In this document: positions 34,017-44,042 of the stretch, piece after piece | Layout: each line of letters begins with the position of its first letter | How positions within the stretch are numbered: position 1 is the first letter of the stretch | DNA from: Phycisphaerae bacterium | Lineage (GTDB): Bacteria; Planctomycetota; Phycisphaerae; SM23-33 | Direction: 5' to 3' | Assembly: GCA_011050235.1 (NCBI GenBank) | Contig: DRGC01000055.1 | Coordinates: 99,533 to 163,532 of the forward strand | Length of the DNA stretch: 64,000 nucleotides | Notes under the pieces: model-generated | Databases searched by the model: none | What the model saw: the letters and a program-made list of their open reading frames with translations, nothing else | What the model was told of the DNA's origin: nothing | Translations under genes and position numbers: made by a program

Positions 34017-36146
34017 ATGTTAGCGATTACCTGGCTTGGAATTGGGTCGGCAGGCGCCTGGTTCGTCATTGCAGCGGTTTGGCTGATCGTGATGGAATAT
34101 GTGCGCGGACGACCATCTACCTCGTCAAGGGCATCGGTCATTCTGAAGTGTGTCGTGCCGCTAGTGACTATCGCCCTTGGTTTGATAGGCGTATGGATAT
34201 TGGGGCAATCGGGGACAACAAATGGACAAACAGGGGTGGCTACCGTTTTCATTGCGGAGACACACAGGTACCGTCCCGCGTCGCTTAATGGCAACCATCC
34301 CGCGTTATCTGTAAAGGCAGGTCGTCATATGATTGAGACAACTTCACGTAATGAACTATGGGAGAGCAACATCCCCAAGCCGCTGTTTTGCATCGCAGCC
34401 AATGGCAAGACGGATTACAGGATTGTCGTGCCTAGCGAACCAACCTCAACTGAACGGATAGCTGCCGCCGAACTGGCCAAATACCTGGAACTGATATCAG
34501 GTATAGAGTTTGAAGTTGTTGACGATGCGAGCCCGCAGACGGACGCGGAGATAGTCCTGGGATTCGGTAGCCGCACGGACACCCTATTGCCCGGCTATGA
34601 TTACAGCGAACTTGGTCACGATGGTTTCATCATCAAGACGATCGGGACAAAGCTTATCCTAGCAGGCGGCAAGAAACGCGGCACGATGTATGCCGTATAC
34701 TCTTTCCTGGAGGACTATCTAGGTTGCAGATGGTGGACTCCACAAGAAGAGCTCGTGCCGGCCAGGCAGGTTATTGAAATCCTGCCGATTGATCGTAAAG
34801 ACATCCCCACATTCATTAGCCGCGATACATTGTGCATATCAAACCGGGAAGGCGGCAATAACTGGCCTATCAAACACAAACTCAACGGGACCGGCACAGC
34901 CGTTACCGATGACCAAGGCGGCAAGGTAAGGATCTATCCCGGTGGGCACTCATTCAGTGCATTGATAGATCCCAAAGAACATTTCGACCAGCATCCGGAA
35001 TGGTTTGCCATGATCGATGGCCAGCGCCAGCCGTATCAGCTGTGTACCTCCAACGAAGAAGTCATACGCAAATGCATTGAAACGGTTAAGCGATGGATCG
35101 TCGAGAACCCCGATATCGATATCTTCAGCGTTTCGCAAGATGATGGCCCCGGCTTCTGCCATTGCCCTGATTGCATGGCCATCTATGTGGAAGAGGGCAT
35201 GCTGTACAGACCAAACCCCATGGGTGGACAGTTACGTCTGGCAAATCGAATCGCCGAAGCGATCGAAGAGGAGTATCCCAACAAGCTCATTCATATGCTC
35301 GCGTACTTCTTCACAGTCAATCCGCCAACAAAGACAAAGCCCCACAAGAACATCCTGGTAAGGCTGTGCGACTATGAATCATGCATGTCACATCCGCTTG
35401 TGGACTGTGCGTATCCGGTGGCGGCAGAAAACACATTCCCGAGACGGTTTGTATCACTGGTACGTAGATGGGGTGAATTGTCGGATCGCGTGTTCGTATG
35501 GGATTATCTGACGAACTTCCATAACTACCTGCAACCCCTGCCGAACTTTCATGTCATGCAAAAGGACGTGCAGTTCTTTGCAGAGAACCACGTCGTTGGC
35601 ATATACATGCAGAGCGTTTACGGCGCTGGCGCAAAGGGCGGTTTCCAGGATATGCGCAACTACCTATCCGCGAAATTAATGTGGGATCCCTATTATGATT
35701 TCGAGCGGAGCATGGATGAGTTCCTGGCGTTCTACTATGGCACATCTGCAGCGCCTCTTCTGAAGCAATGGATCAAGTTCATGGAGATGCATGTAACGGA
35801 GAACAATTTCCACTACGGCATGTACTTCACACCAAACGGAAGAATGTTCACAAAGGAGTTCCTCGATACGGGTGAATCCTTGATCTCCCAGGCCGAAAGG
35901 CTCGCCGAGAACGAGACGTTCCGTCAAAGGATTCACTATGAGTTGCTGGCAATAACGTATGTAAGACTTCAACGCATGCCGTTTGACGCACCGAATCGCC
36001 AAGAGAGGATCGATGCTTTCTTCAAGGAAATGGAGTCCTACGGCGTCAATTGTCTGAATGAAGGCGTACCACTGGAGACCGTTCGCAACAGCATGGAGAC
36101 AGGTCAGTTCATTGACGACGACCCATTCTGGAAATACGATCCGTGA
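34017..36146 (+). CDS. DUF4838 protein with GH20b-like domain and two N-terminal membrane segments
   Basis: A 709-residue protein. Residues about 3-28 and 42-63 are strongly hydrophobic. A GH20/GH67 N-terminal-like alpha/beta domain follows (YRIVVPSEPTSTERIAAAEL; GTMYAVYSFLEDYLGCRWW). Then comes the DUF4838 region with SVSQDDGPGFCHCPDCMAIY, DYESCMSHPL and VFVWDYLTNFHNYLQPLP. This architecture suggests a glycosidase, but the activity of the family is not known to me. GC content is visibly lower than in the flanking genes. The ATG at 34017 includes the membrane segments; an internal start at 34329 would remove them. Confidence 0.8.
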   Translation: MLAITWLGIGSAGAWFVIAAVWLIVMEYVRGRPSTSSRASVILKCVVPLVTIALGLIGVWILGQSGTTNGQTGVATVFIAETHRYRPASLNGNHPALSVKAGRHMIETTSRNELWESNIPKPLFCIAANGKTDYRIVVPSEPTSTERIAAAELAKYLELISGIEFEVVDDASPQTDAEIVLGFGSRTDTLLPGYDYSELGHDGFIIKTIGTKLILAGGKKRGTMYAVYSFLEDYLGCRWWTPQEELVPARQVIEILPIDRKDIPTFISRDTLCISNREGGNNWPIKHKLNGTGTAVTDDQGGKVRIYPGGHSFSALIDPKEHFDQHPEWFAMIDGQRQPYQLCTSNEEVIRKCIETVKRWIVENPDIDIFSVSQDDGPGFCHCPDCMAIYVEEGMLYRPNPMGGQLRLANRIAEAIEEEYPNKLIHMLAYFFTVNPPTKTKPHKNILVRLCDYESCMSHPLVDCAYPVAAENTFPRRFVSLVRRWGELSDRVFVWDYLTNFHNYLQPLPNFHVMQKDVQFFAENHVVGIYMQSVYGAGAKGGFQDMRNYLSAKLMWDPYYDFERSMDEFLAFYYGTSAAPLLKQWIKFMEMHVTENNFHYGMYFTPNGRMFTKEFLDTGESLISQAERLAENETFRQRIHYELLAITYVRLQRMPFDAPNRQERIDAFFKEMESYGVNCLNEGVPLETVRNSMETGQFIDDDPFWKYDP

Positions 36147-36515
36147 CCCAATAAGTTCACCGAAGAGCATCGTTACTTTTCTCCGTAAGGGATTCCTGCG
36201 GGCAAGAAAGGGACCCAATCCATAGCCCCCCCAGGGGTAGACCCAGAGAAAAGGCTCGAAATTCACCAGCGGCCCTGTGTGCGACGATCATTGTGGACTG
36301 CATCAACGGAATGGTTCAATTCGTCAAATTGGCACCGGGCGAATCCTGGCGGCACAGGGGTTGCTCCAGAATTAAGGAGGTCAGGACCATCTGAACCTGC
36401 TACCATTCCAGTACAAACGTCGCTGATTAGCCGTTGAAGCTGGACCTCATTCTTGCTTCGCCGACAAGCGATGAAAGCGATTTCTTATCAGGTCAACTCA
36501 CACAGGAGAGTCAAC
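36147..36515. other. 369-bp intergenic region, no gene recognised
   Basis: Lower-GC spacer continuing the composition of the DUF4838 gene. It contains a short C-run/G-rich stretch near 36224-36240. Neither strand shows a recognisable protein fragment, RNA fold or transposon end. A CACAGGAGAG ribosome site at its right edge serves the SGNH gene. Confidence 0.5.
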
Positions 36516-37277
36516 ATGCCGCACACAGATCCGCCGCGAGGCCCTTTCAAGTCATTGGTCGTGCTCGGAGAAAGTACCGTAGAAGGAGGCGGCTGGCTGT
36601 CAGGCCCGGATGAACGATACGCCAATCTTCTCTGGCACCTGCTTGAGCACGCCCAGGAACAAGCCCTCGCCTACCACAACGCCGGCGTCGGCGCGAGCGT
36701 CATCTCACCTCGAAGCCCCGGCTACGAGGCGTCCGTCAAACCGAGCGCATCCGAACGACTTGACGAGGAAGTCATCGCCCACAATCCGGACTTGGTCGTT
36801 GTCGCATACGGCCTGAACGACATGCGGGCCGGGATGAGCGTGGCGGATTTCAAGGCCGAGCTGGTCGCCGTGCTCGACCGCATCGATGAATCGACTGACG
36901 CGATGATGGTAATCGTGAACGTCTATCACCAGTCTGCCTACTGCCATTATCCCCCCTACGACAAAGGCGGCGTGGCCGTAACCGACGAGTACAATCGCAT
37001 GCTCGAGCAGCTCGCGGCCGAACGCGGCTGCGTCTACGCGGATATCTACAGTGCGGAGGCCCAGAAGGACCACCTGATCCACCCCGACACTGTCCACGCC
37101 AACAAAGTCGGCAACATGATCCTCGCCAACAAGGTGTTCGAAGCCATTGTCCTCGCCTCGCCCGGCATCACGACGAACGTGGCCGAGCGCGACGCCGATA
37201 CCGAATGGACCCGACATATCAAGGACTGGCAGGCCGAAACCGTCGAGAAGAGCCACCAGTCCTACCCCCAGGAATGA
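36516..37277 (+). CDS. SGNH/GDSL-family hydrolase
   Basis: A 253-residue esterase-like protein. VVLGESTVEGGGW carries block I with the nucleophilic Ser in GES instead of GDS, VAYGLNDMRAG is the GxND block III, and HPDTVHANKVGN is block V with the Asp and His. It would deacylate a carbohydrate, such as acetyl groups on hemicellulose or pectin. No signal peptide is visible. The ATG at 36516 lies 7 bases after GGAG; the open frame from 36453 has no support. Confidence 0.88.
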   Translation: MPHTDPPRGPFKSLVVLGESTVEGGGWLSGPDERYANLLWHLLEHAQEQALAYHNAGVGASVISPRSPGYEASVKPSASERLDEEVIAHNPDLVVVAYGLNDMRAGMSVADFKAELVAVLDRIDESTDAMMVIVNVYHQSAYCHYPPYDKGGVAVTDEYNRMLEQLAAERGCVYADIYSAEAQKDHLIHPDTVHANKVGNMILANKVFEAIVLASPGITTNVAERDADTEWTRHIKDWQAETVEKSHQSYPQE

Positions 37278-37381
37278 GCCGCGTCCCTACGACCGACCGT
37301 GACGATCGGGATGTGCGCGGCGAGGCTTGAGAAGTGCTTCCCAGCGTGATAAGGTGCTGGTGACGGGAGGCGAGAAAACAC

Positions 37382-39760
37382 ATGGTAATCATATCTAAGA
37401 TTCCACGAATCATTGCGGCTGTCCTGTGCTGTGGCGTGATCATCCTCGCGCTCTCTGGTTGCGGGACGGAAGACCGGAGCCTCCGGGCATTCCCCACGGC
37501 CGAGGGCTACGGCGCGTACGCGAAGGGCGGCCGCGGCGGCCGAGTTATCCCGGTCACGAACATTGAGGACTTCGACCCAGAGACCGAAGCCGTCATTCCC
37601 GGCAGCTTCCGCGCCGCGTGCATGGCCGAAGGGCCTCGAATCATTGTGTTCCGGGTCTCGGGCACCGTGGAACTGAAGGCGCTTCTGCGGATCGATGAGC
37701 CCTACTGCACCATCGCGGGCCAGACAGCGCCCGGAGACGGCATATGCATCCGTGGCGATCACTTCGTTATTCACAACACCCACGACATCGTGATCCGGCA
37801 TGTGCGTTTTCGCTGCGGGAGAGAGCCGGAGGACGGATACAAACCGGACACCGTGGAGATCCGCGGCGGTCGGAACGTCATTATCGATCACTGTTCCGTC
37901 ACCTGGGGTGTCGACGAGTGCCTGTCGATCGTATCGGATAGCTCCCGCGACATCACGGTCCAGTGGTCCATCATCGCCGAAGGCCTGAACCGGACCCCTC
38001 TGCCGAGAGGCCCCCACAGCAGCAAAGGACTGATGATTGCCTACGGTGCGTCGAGGGTGTCGGCGCACCACAACCTGATCGCCCACAACGGGGACCGCAA
38101 TCCCAACCTCCCTGCCGAGGGCGAATTGCCGTTCATCGTCGATGTCCGCAACAACCTGGTCTACGATTGGGGCTTCGCCACGGCCGTTTCCTATGTCAAG
38201 ACCAACCACAATGGCCGGCTCAATTTCATCGGCAATCGGTACATCCCCGGGCCAAGCATGACCGGCCGCGTGCAGCCCTGCCTCATTCTCGGTGTCCCGA
38301 CTCAGGTCTTCCTGAGAGACAACCTCGGCGCCATCCGGACCCAATCATCCGATCCGGAGAGCATGGCAATGGTCGGCGCGGGCCGTCAGGTCGACGAGGA
38401 GTTCGACTGCCCACCTGTTGTAACGCATGCCGCCAAGGACCTGCATACGTTCGTATTGCCATACGTCGGCGCCACGCTTCCGCGACGGGATTCCGCCGAC
38501 GCTCGCCTGGTCCAGGAGGTGCACGATCGCACCGGCACTATTATCAGCCATCCGAGGCAAGTGGGAGGATGGCCGGAGTTAAGGAGCGTTGCGCCGCCGG
38601 CCGATGCGGACACGGACGGCATGCCGGACGCGTGGGAGAAGACACACGGTTTCGACCCGAACATCGCAGCGGACGGGAATGCCGATGCCGACAAGGACGG
38701 CTACACCAATGTTGAGGAGTATCTCAACGATACGGACCCTCGTAAGCCGGAAGCCACCGGCCAACATCCGGCGCAGCCTGACGCGGCGAGGGCAGGGGGC
38801 TCAACTCCGCAACTGTATGACGGGAGCCGTGACATCGAAAGGGACGCCGTCTTGGCCGAGCCGCCCGTATTCGGGATTCCTGTCGTCACCGGCATTACGA
38901 TAGACGGCGATGACAGCGACTGGGGCGATCGCGGGCTGTGGGTGCCGTTCATGCGTCCGCTCGGCCCGAAATCGCCGGAGGATTTCGATCCGGCCTTTAG
39001 ACTGGGGTGGACCGAAGACGGCTTGCTGATTGCGGGTGTCGTCGTCGACGACGACGTGGGGGAGGCAACCGACCCCACACGGCTGTGGGAGGGGCAGACG
39101 GACGGCATCGGCCTATACGTGATCGGTCAGCGCGGCGTCAGCGCCATGCTCAGAGCAGTGATCTCGCCGGGAATGGCCCGTGAGCACACGGACGCACAGA
39201 TCGTCGCCAAGTTTCTGGAAGAAGGCCAAGCGGCCGTCGAGGTCGAGGGTATCGTTGCGAAAGGCGTCCGGACCGAGAGCGGATACACCTTCGAAGTGTT
39301 CGTGCCGTGGGAGGCGGCGAGAATTGACGCCGCGGTCGGGAAAGAGCTGGGCGTCCAGGTCTTTATCGGTGACCTCGATTCGGACGGCTGGATGGCGGCG
39401 TTGTGGCACCCGCTGGCGGGGACACTGTCCAATACCAGGAAGTCGCACCGGGTCCGTCTGTCCGAGACGATCGAACAGCCGTTCAAGGCGACGGCGCAGG
39501 GCTACTACGAAGACCTGACCCGCGTGCGCGTGAACATCTTTGCGGTCAAGGAACTGGCCGGCAAGACGGTGCAGGTTGCTGACGGTTATGACGTGCTTAC
39601 TGAGACACGGTTGACCGAAGACTCAGGTCGGGTGAGCGGCCAGGTTGTGTTGCCCATGCCTCCGCGCGGAGAGACTTACGGGCTACTCTTTCTATGCGTA
39701 GATGACGAAATCGTCGGCGAGCTCCAGCTTCCGGACGCCAGCGACGCACGCAACGAATGA
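37382..39760 (+). CDS. Pectate lyase-like (PL1) lipoprotein with calcium-repeat and CBM9-like domains
   Basis: A 792-residue lipoprotein; the lipobox is LSGC (Cys27) after a hydrophobic stretch. Residues about 35-400 are a PL1-type parallel beta-helix: AFPTAEGYGAYAKGGRGGRV, CTIAGQTAPGDGICIRGD, VIRHVRFRCG, NVIIDHCSVTWGVDECLSI. Next is a thrombospondin-3/EF-hand-like calcium segment (DADTDGMPDAWEKTHGFDPN, DADKDGYTNVEEYLN). Residues about 495-705 resemble a CBM9/DOMON sandwich (GITIDGDDSDWGDR; GYTFEVFVPWEAA). It should bind and cleave pectin-like polymers at the cell surface. Confidence 0.87.
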   Translation: MVIISKIPRIIAAVLCCGVIILALSGCGTEDRSLRAFPTAEGYGAYAKGGRGGRVIPVTNIEDFDPETEAVIPGSFRAACMAEGPRIIVFRVSGTVELKALLRIDEPYCTIAGQTAPGDGICIRGDHFVIHNTHDIVIRHVRFRCGREPEDGYKPDTVEIRGGRNVIIDHCSVTWGVDECLSIVSDSSRDITVQWSIIAEGLNRTPLPRGPHSSKGLMIAYGASRVSAHHNLIAHNGDRNPNLPAEGELPFIVDVRNNLVYDWGFATAVSYVKTNHNGRLNFIGNRYIPGPSMTGRVQPCLILGVPTQVFLRDNLGAIRTQSSDPESMAMVGAGRQVDEEFDCPPVVTHAAKDLHTFVLPYVGATLPRRDSADARLVQEVHDRTGTIISHPRQVGGWPELRSVAPPADADTDGMPDAWEKTHGFDPNIAADGNADADKDGYTNVEEYLNDTDPRKPEATGQHPAQPDAARAGGSTPQLYDGSRDIERDAVLAEPPVFGIPVVTGITIDGDDSDWGDRGLWVPFMRPLGPKSPEDFDPAFRLGWTEDGLLIAGVVVDDDVGEATDPTRLWEGQTDGIGLYVIGQRGVSAMLRAVISPGMAREHTDAQIVAKFLEEGQAAVEVEGIVAKGVRTESGYTFEVFVPWEAARIDAAVGKELGVQVFIGDLDSDGWMAALWHPLAGTLSNTRKSHRVRLSETIEQPFKATAQGYYEDLTRVRVNIFAVKELAGKTVQVADGYDVLTETRLTEDSGRVSGQVVLPMPPRGETYGLLFLCVDDEIVGELQLPDASDARNE

Positions 39761-39909
39761 GCTCCACGCATGGCTGCTCAAGAATGAACGTGGCAAGCCG
39801 CCCGTACCGGCCCCCACCAACGGCCTAGCTGGAGCAGATGCTTTCACGGCTCCTTGACCGTGGCCCAGTTGCGAACAGTTGCCTGAACTCGCTATCGTGA
39901 TGACAACAG

Positions 39910-39927
39910 AGGCCCATGCATGGGCCT
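39910..39927. terminator. Perfect 18-bp palindrome downstream of the PL1 gene
   Basis: AGGCCCATGCATGGGCCT is fully self-complementary and followed by TCTTAT on the plus strand. It lies 150 bp after the PL1 stop. It may act as a terminator or as a protein-binding palindrome; the weak T-run leaves this open. Confidence 0.4.
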
Positions 39928-39955
39928 TCTTATGGGAGGCCGTGAGAGGGGTCAC

Positions 39956-40017
39956 CCTCCTTCGCCAAGGCTTCCGGCTTCGCTGAAGCTACGCCGGACA
40001 AGCCGGCGGACAGGCAT
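39956..40017. repeat. GC-rich repeat-like intergenic element
   Basis: Within the 317-bp gap between the PL1 gene and tRNA-Arg, this stretch is built of nested short palindromes such as CTTCGCTGAAG and GCCGGACAAGCCGGCGGAC. Such stretches resemble dispersed intergenic repeats of environmental bacterial genomes, from memory only. No gene is visible in the gap. Confidence 0.3.
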
Positions 40018-40040
40018 CATTTCTTGCCCCAAGAAGAACA

Positions 40041-40070
40041 AAGCCACAACTCGTTACCGCGTTGTGGCTT
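40041..40070 (-). terminator. Rho-independent terminator of tRNA-Arg
   Basis: A perfect 10-bp stem (AAGCCACAAC / GTTGTGGCTT) with a 10-base loop begins 8 bases past the 3' end of the tRNA. On the minus strand it is followed by a T-rich tract (TTGTTCTTCTT). Confidence 0.75.
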
Positions 40071-40077
40071 GTTGGAC

Positions 40078-40150
40078 TACGCCCGAGAGGACTCGAACCT
40101 CCAACCTCTTGCTCCGGAGGCAAGCGCTCTATCCATTGAGCTACGGGCGC
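40078..40150 (-). tRNA. tRNA-Arg (CCG)
   Basis: A 73-base cloverleaf on the minus strand. The acceptor is GCGCCCG pairing with CGGGCGT and discriminator A. The D-arm is GCTCAATGGATAGAGC. The anticodon stem CTTGC/GCAAG closes loop CTCCGGA with anticodon CCG. The T-loop TTCGAGT is standard. CCA is not encoded. Its 3' end faces the accessory glycan-degradation region. Confidence 0.95.
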
Positions 40151-40314
40151 GTGATCCGTCGGCCGGGCCATCGGCCGGCCGAGTCGGGGGGCATTGTCGC
40201 CCCTGGGCGAGCGAAAGTCAACGCGGCTGGTCGCATCGCCGGTCGGCGGAGCCGCCGCGGCAGGTGCGAGGCCGATCGGTTTGCGTTAGAATCGCCGGGT
40301 GAAAGGTTTCAACG

Positions 40315-41268
<954 letters not shown>

Positions 41269-41339
41269 GCCGACCGACCTCGGGGCAGGCGACGCTTGTG
41301 CCGCACCGGTGACGGAGCGACAATGCCCGCGACCATATC

Positions 41340-42086
41340 ATGATGACGCCTGAAGGCAGCGACAGTTTTGAGACGTTCGGCGCTTCGCACTGGGTCGCCA
41401 TGGGGGCCGTTGTGCTGGTGGGGGCGGGCCTGCCGGTCCTGGTGCGAGCGGCCCGGTCGCAACGGCTGACGCGCGTCGTCGCCTGGGTGCTGGCGACGGT
41501 GCTGCTGGGCAGCGAGGCCGTCTATCTGTGGCAATCATGGATCACACAGTCGCCGACGGAGTTCGTGCAAAAGGCCCTGCCGCTGCACATCTGCGGGATC
41601 GGCATCTTTCTGACGGTCTGGGTGCTGCTGGCCCCGCGCCAGCTCCTCTACGAAGTCGCCTACTTCTGGGGCCTGGCCGGGACCGTCCAGGCGATCCTGA
41701 CCCCCAGCCTCAGCGACGACTTCCCCAGCACCTGGTACTTCACCTACTTCATCAACCACGGCGCCATCGTCGTCGGCGTGCTGTTCGCGACGGTGGCGAT
41801 GGGACTTCGGCCGAAGCGCGGAGCGATGTTGCGAATCGCCGTCATCACCAACGTGTACCTGCTCTGTGTGGCTGGGGCGAACTGGCTGCTGGGGGCGAAC
41901 TACATGTTCCTGTCCGAGCCGCCGCATGGGGACTCGCCGTTCTTCTTCCTGCCATGGCCGTGGTACATCGTGATGCTCGAGGGCGTTGGGCTGGGCCTGA
42001 TGATGATCGTCTATATGCCCTTCTGGCTCAGCAGGACCTTCGGCGGCAAGAAACAGAGATCGCCATTAGATGATCGACGGGATTGA
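41340..42086 (+). CDS. TIGR02206 (YwaF-like) integral membrane protein
   Basis: A 248-residue protein with about seven hydrophobic segments. It contains LPLHICGIGIFLTVWVLLA, FWGLAGTVQAILTPSL, YFINHGAIVVGVLFAT and NWLLGANYMFL followed by PP. This set of motifs (LHxC, TP, HG, NYM) marks the TIGR02206/YwaF family of unknown function. It lies 71 bp after the deacetylase gene. Confidence 0.85.
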   Translation: MMTPEGSDSFETFGASHWVAMGAVVLVGAGLPVLVRAARSQRLTRVVAWVLATVLLGSEAVYLWQSWITQSPTEFVQKALPLHICGIGIFLTVWVLLAPRQLLYEVAYFWGLAGTVQAILTPSLSDDFPSTWYFTYFINHGAIVVGVLFATVAMGLRPKRGAMLRIAVITNVYLLCVAGANWLLGANYMFLSEPPHGDSPFFFLPWPWYIVMLEGVGLGLMMIVYMPFWLSRTFGGKKQRSPLDDRRD

Positions 42087-42201
42087 GGGGTCGCTCTTGA
42101 TGGCCCTTCCGCCCGACCGTTGACTCGGCAATGGCCAAACGGGCCCAAAAGAGGTATCCTGTTGCACCAGGGCTGCGAGGATAAAGAACTCCGGCCTCCG
42201 G

Positions 42202-42711
42202 ATGGGCGCGATTATGCAAAACGATATGCCAATCGACGTCACCCAGTTTATCCAGTCGCCGCAACTGGGCGAGGGCGAGGGGGATTTGCCCCGACTGCTG
42301 GCCGTCACCGGCCCGTTGGTGGGCGCGTCCTTTGTCATCGCCACCGAAACGGCCACCATCGGCCGCGACGCCACCAACTCCATTCAACTGTCGGCCGCCG
42401 GCGTGTCGCGACAGCACTGCACGATCATTCGCGAGCAAGACGGTGGCCTGTCGATCGTCGATGAACACTCGACCAACGGCACGATCGTCAACGGCCGCCG
42501 ACTCAAAGGCGCCGCCAGCCGGCGCCTGCACCACGGCGATACGATCGAGATCTGCGAGTCGACCTTCTTTTTCCTGAACGCCCAAGCCGCTGCCGCCGCC
42601 GCCGAGGCGGAAATCAGCATCGACTTGGGCGCCGCCAGCAAGGAAGCCCACAGCTTCCTGAAAGACTGCTCCGACATCCTCTCCCTCAGCAAGGCCCGCC
42701 GCAAGAAGTGA
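42202..42711 (+). CDS. FHA domain protein
   Basis: A 169-residue protein with one forkhead-associated domain at about residues 30-115: ATIGRDATNSIQLSAAGVSR, QHCTI, IVDEHSTNGTIVNGRRL. The Gly-Arg, Ser-Arg-x-His and Ser-x-Asn-Gly residues for phosphothreonine recognition are present. A hydrophobic/Ala-rich tail follows. It probably reads Ser/Thr kinase phosphorylation; no kinase is nearby. ATGs at 42202 and 42214 are both possible. Confidence 0.88.
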   Translation: MGAIMQNDMPIDVTQFIQSPQLGEGEGDLPRLLAVTGPLVGASFVIATETATIGRDATNSIQLSAAGVSRQHCTIIREQDGGLSIVDEHSTNGTIVNGRRLKGAASRRLHHGDTIEICESTFFFLNAQAAAAAAEAEISIDLGAASKEAHSFLKDCSDILSLSKARRKK

Positions 42712-42791
42712 CCCGCCCCACTGCCGCCCGATTTCTTCGGGCCAATCCCCTGATCCCATCACTCCTCTGATCCCGCTCTCTGTTCACCGGG

Positions 42792-43895
42792 ATGGTTGTG
42801 GGCTACGATGGGAGCATGAATGATCGTCTGATTGTCGCCGAAGGGGACGCGTTCGCTCGTGGCAAGATCGTGGGCGGAGTGTGTGGGGCCGGCATCCGAA
42901 GGCTGCTCGAGTGCCAGGACTTCATGAACATCCTGGACCGCAGCGGGAGCCTGCGGGAGTGGCTGCCGAAAGCGCGGGCGACCGTGCCGCTGATCGAAAA
43001 GCACGCACCGACCGCACTGGCTGAGATGCACGGCACGGCCGAGGGGGCCGACCTGCCCTTCGACGACATCCTGCTGCTGGTGTGCGCGTACGACAAGAGC
43101 TTCCTGTACTGGACCGAGGTCGAGAAGGCCAAGAAGGCGGCCGAGGCGGATGCGGCCAAACAGCAAGGCGGGTGCACGTCGTTTGCGGCCTTTACGCCCG
43201 ACGGGTTGATCTGCGCCGAGAACAACGACGAACGGCCGTGGGAGTGGGACGAGGCCACCCACGACGTGGTGCTGCACCTGATCGACGAAGACGGGCTGGA
43301 GACGCTGACCTACACGCACCCGGGCATCCCGGCCTACATGGGTATGAACTCGGCCGGGCTGGTGCTGATGTGGATGTACATCGACAACGGCGACCGCGCC
43401 TACGCCCTGCCCTCCTGCGTCATGACGCGCGAGACGCTGACCAAGCGCACGCTCGATGAGGCCGTCGACTACCTGCGCTCGATCCCGCACACCATGCCCA
43501 ACTCCTTTCTGCTGGCGCACGAGTCGGACGGCATCTGCAGCGTCGAGGCAGCGCCCAGCGCGTTCGGGGCGAGCTACTCCAAAACGTTCTTCACGCACGC
43601 CAACGTGATCTACGAGCCGCCCCTGTTCGGCAACGATGAGACCAAGCGCCCCGAACTCCGCCAGCGCGACTGCCGCATGGCCGAGTTGGTCAAGGCCCGC
43701 TACCCCAACATCACCATCGACAACGCCAAGAGTTTCATCACCGACAGCGAAGACATCGACCACGAAAAAGGCATCAACAACGAGTGGACGCTATCCAGCA
43801 TGGTCTTCCACCCCCGCGCAGGCCAAATGCACATCGCCATCGGCATGGGCCTGGATCGTAAGTTCCAGACGGTGTCGTTTAGAAACAGCAACTAA
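42792..43895 (+). CDS. C45-family Ntn hydrolase (acyl-CoA:6-APA acyltransferase-like)
   Basis: A 367-residue protein of the peptidase C45 family. The autoprocessing site is GGCTSFAAF, with Cys128 as the new N-terminal nucleophile after self-cleavage. CAENNDERPWEW and GIPAYMGMNSAGL follow as in penicillin acyltransferase-like enzymes, and the C-terminus has SSMVFHPRAGQMHIAIG. It would hydrolyse or transfer an amide-linked acyl group. No export signal is visible. The alternative start at 42816 (MNDRL) would remove eight residues; neither start has a good ribosome site. Confidence 0.85.
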   Translation: MVVGYDGSMNDRLIVAEGDAFARGKIVGGVCGAGIRRLLECQDFMNILDRSGSLREWLPKARATVPLIEKHAPTALAEMHGTAEGADLPFDDILLLVCAYDKSFLYWTEVEKAKKAAEADAAKQQGGCTSFAAFTPDGLICAENNDERPWEWDEATHDVVLHLIDEDGLETLTYTHPGIPAYMGMNSAGLVLMWMYIDNGDRAYALPSCVMTRETLTKRTLDEAVDYLRSIPHTMPNSFLLAHESDGICSVEAAPSAFGASYSKTFFTHANVIYEPPLFGNDETKRPELRQRDCRMAELVKARYPNITIDNAKSFITDSEDIDHEKGINNEWTLSSMVFHPRAGQMHIAIGMGLDRKFQTVSFRNSN

Positions 43896-43897
43896 TG

Positions 43898-43925
43898 GCC
43901 ACAGAGGCACGGAGGCGCAGAGGAG
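43898..43925 (+). repeat. CCACAGAG-type degenerate intergenic repeat
   Basis: CCACAGAGGCACGGAGGCGC and following bases lie just past the C45 gene stop. The unit is related to those at 45486-45659. Confidence 0.55.
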
Positions 43926-44042
43926 AAGACATTTCAAAGTGGGGAGTGCGGATTGATCGCAGGCAGCCCGCGCCCTGATCCCGCCGGGGAGATGGCGAAG
44001 AAAACCGCGTGGAGAATCGGTGGGCCCCGGCCAAGCGCCGTC

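Noticed and set aside
36216..36262. Reading WVYPWGGYGLGPFL on the minus strand as a possible protein or mobile-element fragment
   Set aside because: The stretch is short, lacks a start site and I cannot connect it to any known family.
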